A stretch of DNA of 5,211 bases, taken from assembly GCA_947479185.1 (NCBI GenBank), contig CANJYY010000224.1, positions 1 to 5,211 of the forward strand, written 5' to 3'. Made by a program: the position numbers and the translations under genes. Positions 3,815 to 5,211 of the stretch are shown in pieces (positions within the stretch are counted from its first letter, which is position 1; the number at the start of each line of letters is the position of its first letter). The DNA is from Caulobacteraceae bacterium (GTDB lineage Bacteria; Pseudomonadota; Alphaproteobacteria; Caulobacterales; Caulobacteraceae). Under the pieces are notes generated by a model. The model was not told the DNA's origin and searched no databases. It worked only from the letters and a program-made list of their open reading frames with translations.

Positions 3815-5211
3815 ATGACTCTCGAATCCCGTCTCGACCAATGGAGCCGCGGCTGGCGCGGCCCGTTGCTGGCCGCCCTGGTGGCGATGATCGCCGGCCT
3901 GCCCGGCCTGCTGGCCGTACCGCCGCTGGACCGCGACGAGTCGCGCTTCGCCCAGGCCACGGCCCAGATGCTCGAGAGCGACGACTACGTCTCGATCAAC
4001 TACCAGGACCAGCCGCGCGACAAGAAGCCGGTCGGCATCCACTGGCTGCAGGCGCTGAGCGTCGCGGCGGTGTCGGATGCGTCCGACCGCGACATCCAGC
4101 CCTACCGCATTCCCTCGTTGCTCGGGGCGATGCTGGCGGCGGCGGCCTGCGCCTGGGGCGCGACGGTGTTCTTCGGCGCGCGGGCGGGGCTTCTGGCCGG
4201 GGCCATGTTCGGCGCCAGCTTCCTGCTGTCGACCGAGGCGGGCATCGCCAAGACCGACGCCGTGCTGGCCGGGACCACGACGCTGGCGCTGGCGGCCCTA
4301 GGGCGGATCTGGTTCTCGCATCGCGGCGGGCCGCCGGTCGGCTGGCGGACGAAGCTGCTGTTCTGGCTGGCGATCGGCCTGGCCACCCTGGTCAAGGGAC
4401 CGATCGGGCCGCTGGTCGCGCTGATGGCCGGACTGGCGCTGTGGGGTTCGGAGCGGAAGATCGACTGGGCGAAGTCGCTGGGCTGGAGCTGGGGGCCGCT
4501 GCTGGTGCTGGCCATCGTCGGGCCGTGGGCCTGGGCGATCACCGTGGCCAGCGACGGGGCCTTCTGGGGCGCGGCGATCGGCGGCGACCTGGCGCCCAAG
4601 CTGGTCGGCGGCCACGAGCGGCACGGCGGCCTGTTCGGCTACCACCTGTTCCTCGCGCCGATGCTGACCTTTCCCGGCAGCCTGCTGTTGCCGGCCGGCC
4701 TGGTGCTGGGCTGGACGGCGCGACGCGAGCCGGGTGTGCGGTTCGCCCTGTGCTGGCTGATCCCGACCTGGCTGATGTTCGAACTGCTGCCGACCAAGCT
4801 GGCCCACTACAGCCTGCCGGCCCAGGGGGCGCTGTTCATGCTGATGGCCGCCGCCCTGCGCGCGCCGCTGGGCCGCAAGACACGCATCGCCGGCGTGGTC
4901 GTGCTCGCCTTCGCCAGCCTGGTGTTCGCGGCGATCAGCATCGCCGGCCTGTCGCAGTACGGCGACAGCAGCGACCTGACCTGGGCGGCGATCACCGTCG
5001 GCCTGTTCGCCGCCACCGCCATCACCGGCGGCGTGCTGATCTTCCGCAAGGCGGCCGGCACGGCGCTGGTCGCGGTCTGCGTGATGGGCCTGTTGGCCCA
5101 TGCCGCCTTCTTCGGCCAACTGGCTCCGCGGCTGGAGCCCCTTTGGCTGTCGCAGCGGCTGGCCACGGCCATGGAAAGCACCGGCCTGGCCCCGCGCGCC
5201 GGGGTGGTGCC
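3815..5211 (+). CDS. ArnT/PMT-like integral membrane glycosyltransferase, C-terminus cut by the window edge
   Basis: Multi-pass inner-membrane enzyme that uses an undecaprenyl-phosphate-linked sugar as donor and transfers the sugar to a periplasmic acceptor. At least 465 residues are present; family members are usually about 500-600. After TM1 (about 17-37) comes PLDRDESRFAQA (37-48), holding the acidic residues D39/D41/E42 typical of the first periplasmic loop. QPRDKKPVGIHWLQA (66-80) follows, a hallmark of ArnT-like proteins. Later features are TLVKGPIGPL (191-200), about ten hydrophobic segments, and LLPTKLAHYSLPAQGAL (324-340), another family signature. The frame is open without interruption to 5211. 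The ATG at 3815 is the first in frame near the divergent gene. The acceptor (lipid A, an exopolysaccharide or a protein) and the sugar are unknown, and an L-Ara4N role is not supported because no other arn genes are visible. Confidence 0.92.
   Translation, partial: MTLESRLDQWSRGWRGPLLAALVAMIAGLPGLLAVPPLDRDESRFAQATAQMLESDDYVSINYQDQPRDKKPVGIHWLQALSVAAVSDASDRDIQPYRIPSLLGAMLAAAACAWGATVFFGARAGLLAGAMFGASFLLSTEAGIAKTDAVLAGTTTLALAALGRIWFSHRGGPPVGWRTKLLFWLAIGLATLVKGPIGPLVALMAGLALWGSERKIDWAKSLGWSWGPLLVLAIVGPWAWAITVASDGAFWGAAIGGDLAPKLVGGHERHGGLFGYHLFLAPMLTFPGSLLLPAGLVLGWTARREPGVRFALCWLIPTWLMFELLPTKLAHYSLPAQGALFMLMAAALRAPLGRKTRIAGVVVLAFASLVFAAISIAGLSQYGDSSDLTWAAITVGLFAATAITGGVLIFRKAAGTALVAVCVMGLLAHAAFFGQLAPRLEPLWLSQRLATAMESTGLAPRAGVV

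Noticed and set aside
4298..5119. Long minus-strand frame opposite the ArnT-like gene
   Set aside because: Gln/Arg/Gly-rich shadow of the plus-strand membrane-protein codons, with no recognisable domain.

Overview
The window is GC-rich, with strong G/C at third codon positions. It looks like chromosome of an alphaproteobacterium, most plausibly Caulobacterales (Caulobacter/Phenylobacterium-like). The reasons are the PhaR family, the base composition, an alphaproteobacterial-type LexA box (GTTC-N7-GTTC) and the style of the conserved hypothetical proteins. Genus is inferred, not proven. There are no RNA genes, CRISPR arrays, insertion sequences or other signs of mobility.

Left part (1-1177): a divergent polyhydroxyalkanoate (PHA) pair. 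The 5' end of an acetyl-CoA acetyltransferase gene (phaA type) reads leftward off the window, and phaR, the PHA-responsive repressor, reads rightward. Between them lies a striking TGC/GCA-rich dyad (416-445), the best candidate for a PhaR operator controlling both genes.

Middle (1213-1981): a small conserved hypothetical gene (+) converges on a small helix-turn-helix/leucine-zipper-like gene (-). Their stop codons share the tetranucleotide CTAG. A 22-codon candidate membrane peptide (+), with its own Shine-Dalgarno, lies beyond them.

Minus-strand block (1984-2888): three small membrane-protein genes, read from 2888 downward (78, 54 and 145 aa). The first two overlap by 14 nt. Just upstream of the 78-aa gene is a near-consensus promoter (TTGACA-N17-TTATGT) whose -10 and spacer are covered by a perfect GTTC-N7-GTTC LexA box. 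This makes the block a candidate SOS-inducible membrane-protein operon and is the most interesting signal in the window.

Right part (2932-5211): a divergent glycosylation pair. A family 2 glycosyltransferase of the polyprenyl-phosphate sugar synthase type (-) is 55 bp from an ArnT/PMT-like (GT39/GT83-type) integral membrane glycosyltransferase (+), which runs off the right end. Together they suggest a two-step route: a sugar is loaded onto undecaprenyl phosphate, then transferred to a periplasmic acceptor such as lipid A, another glycan or a protein.
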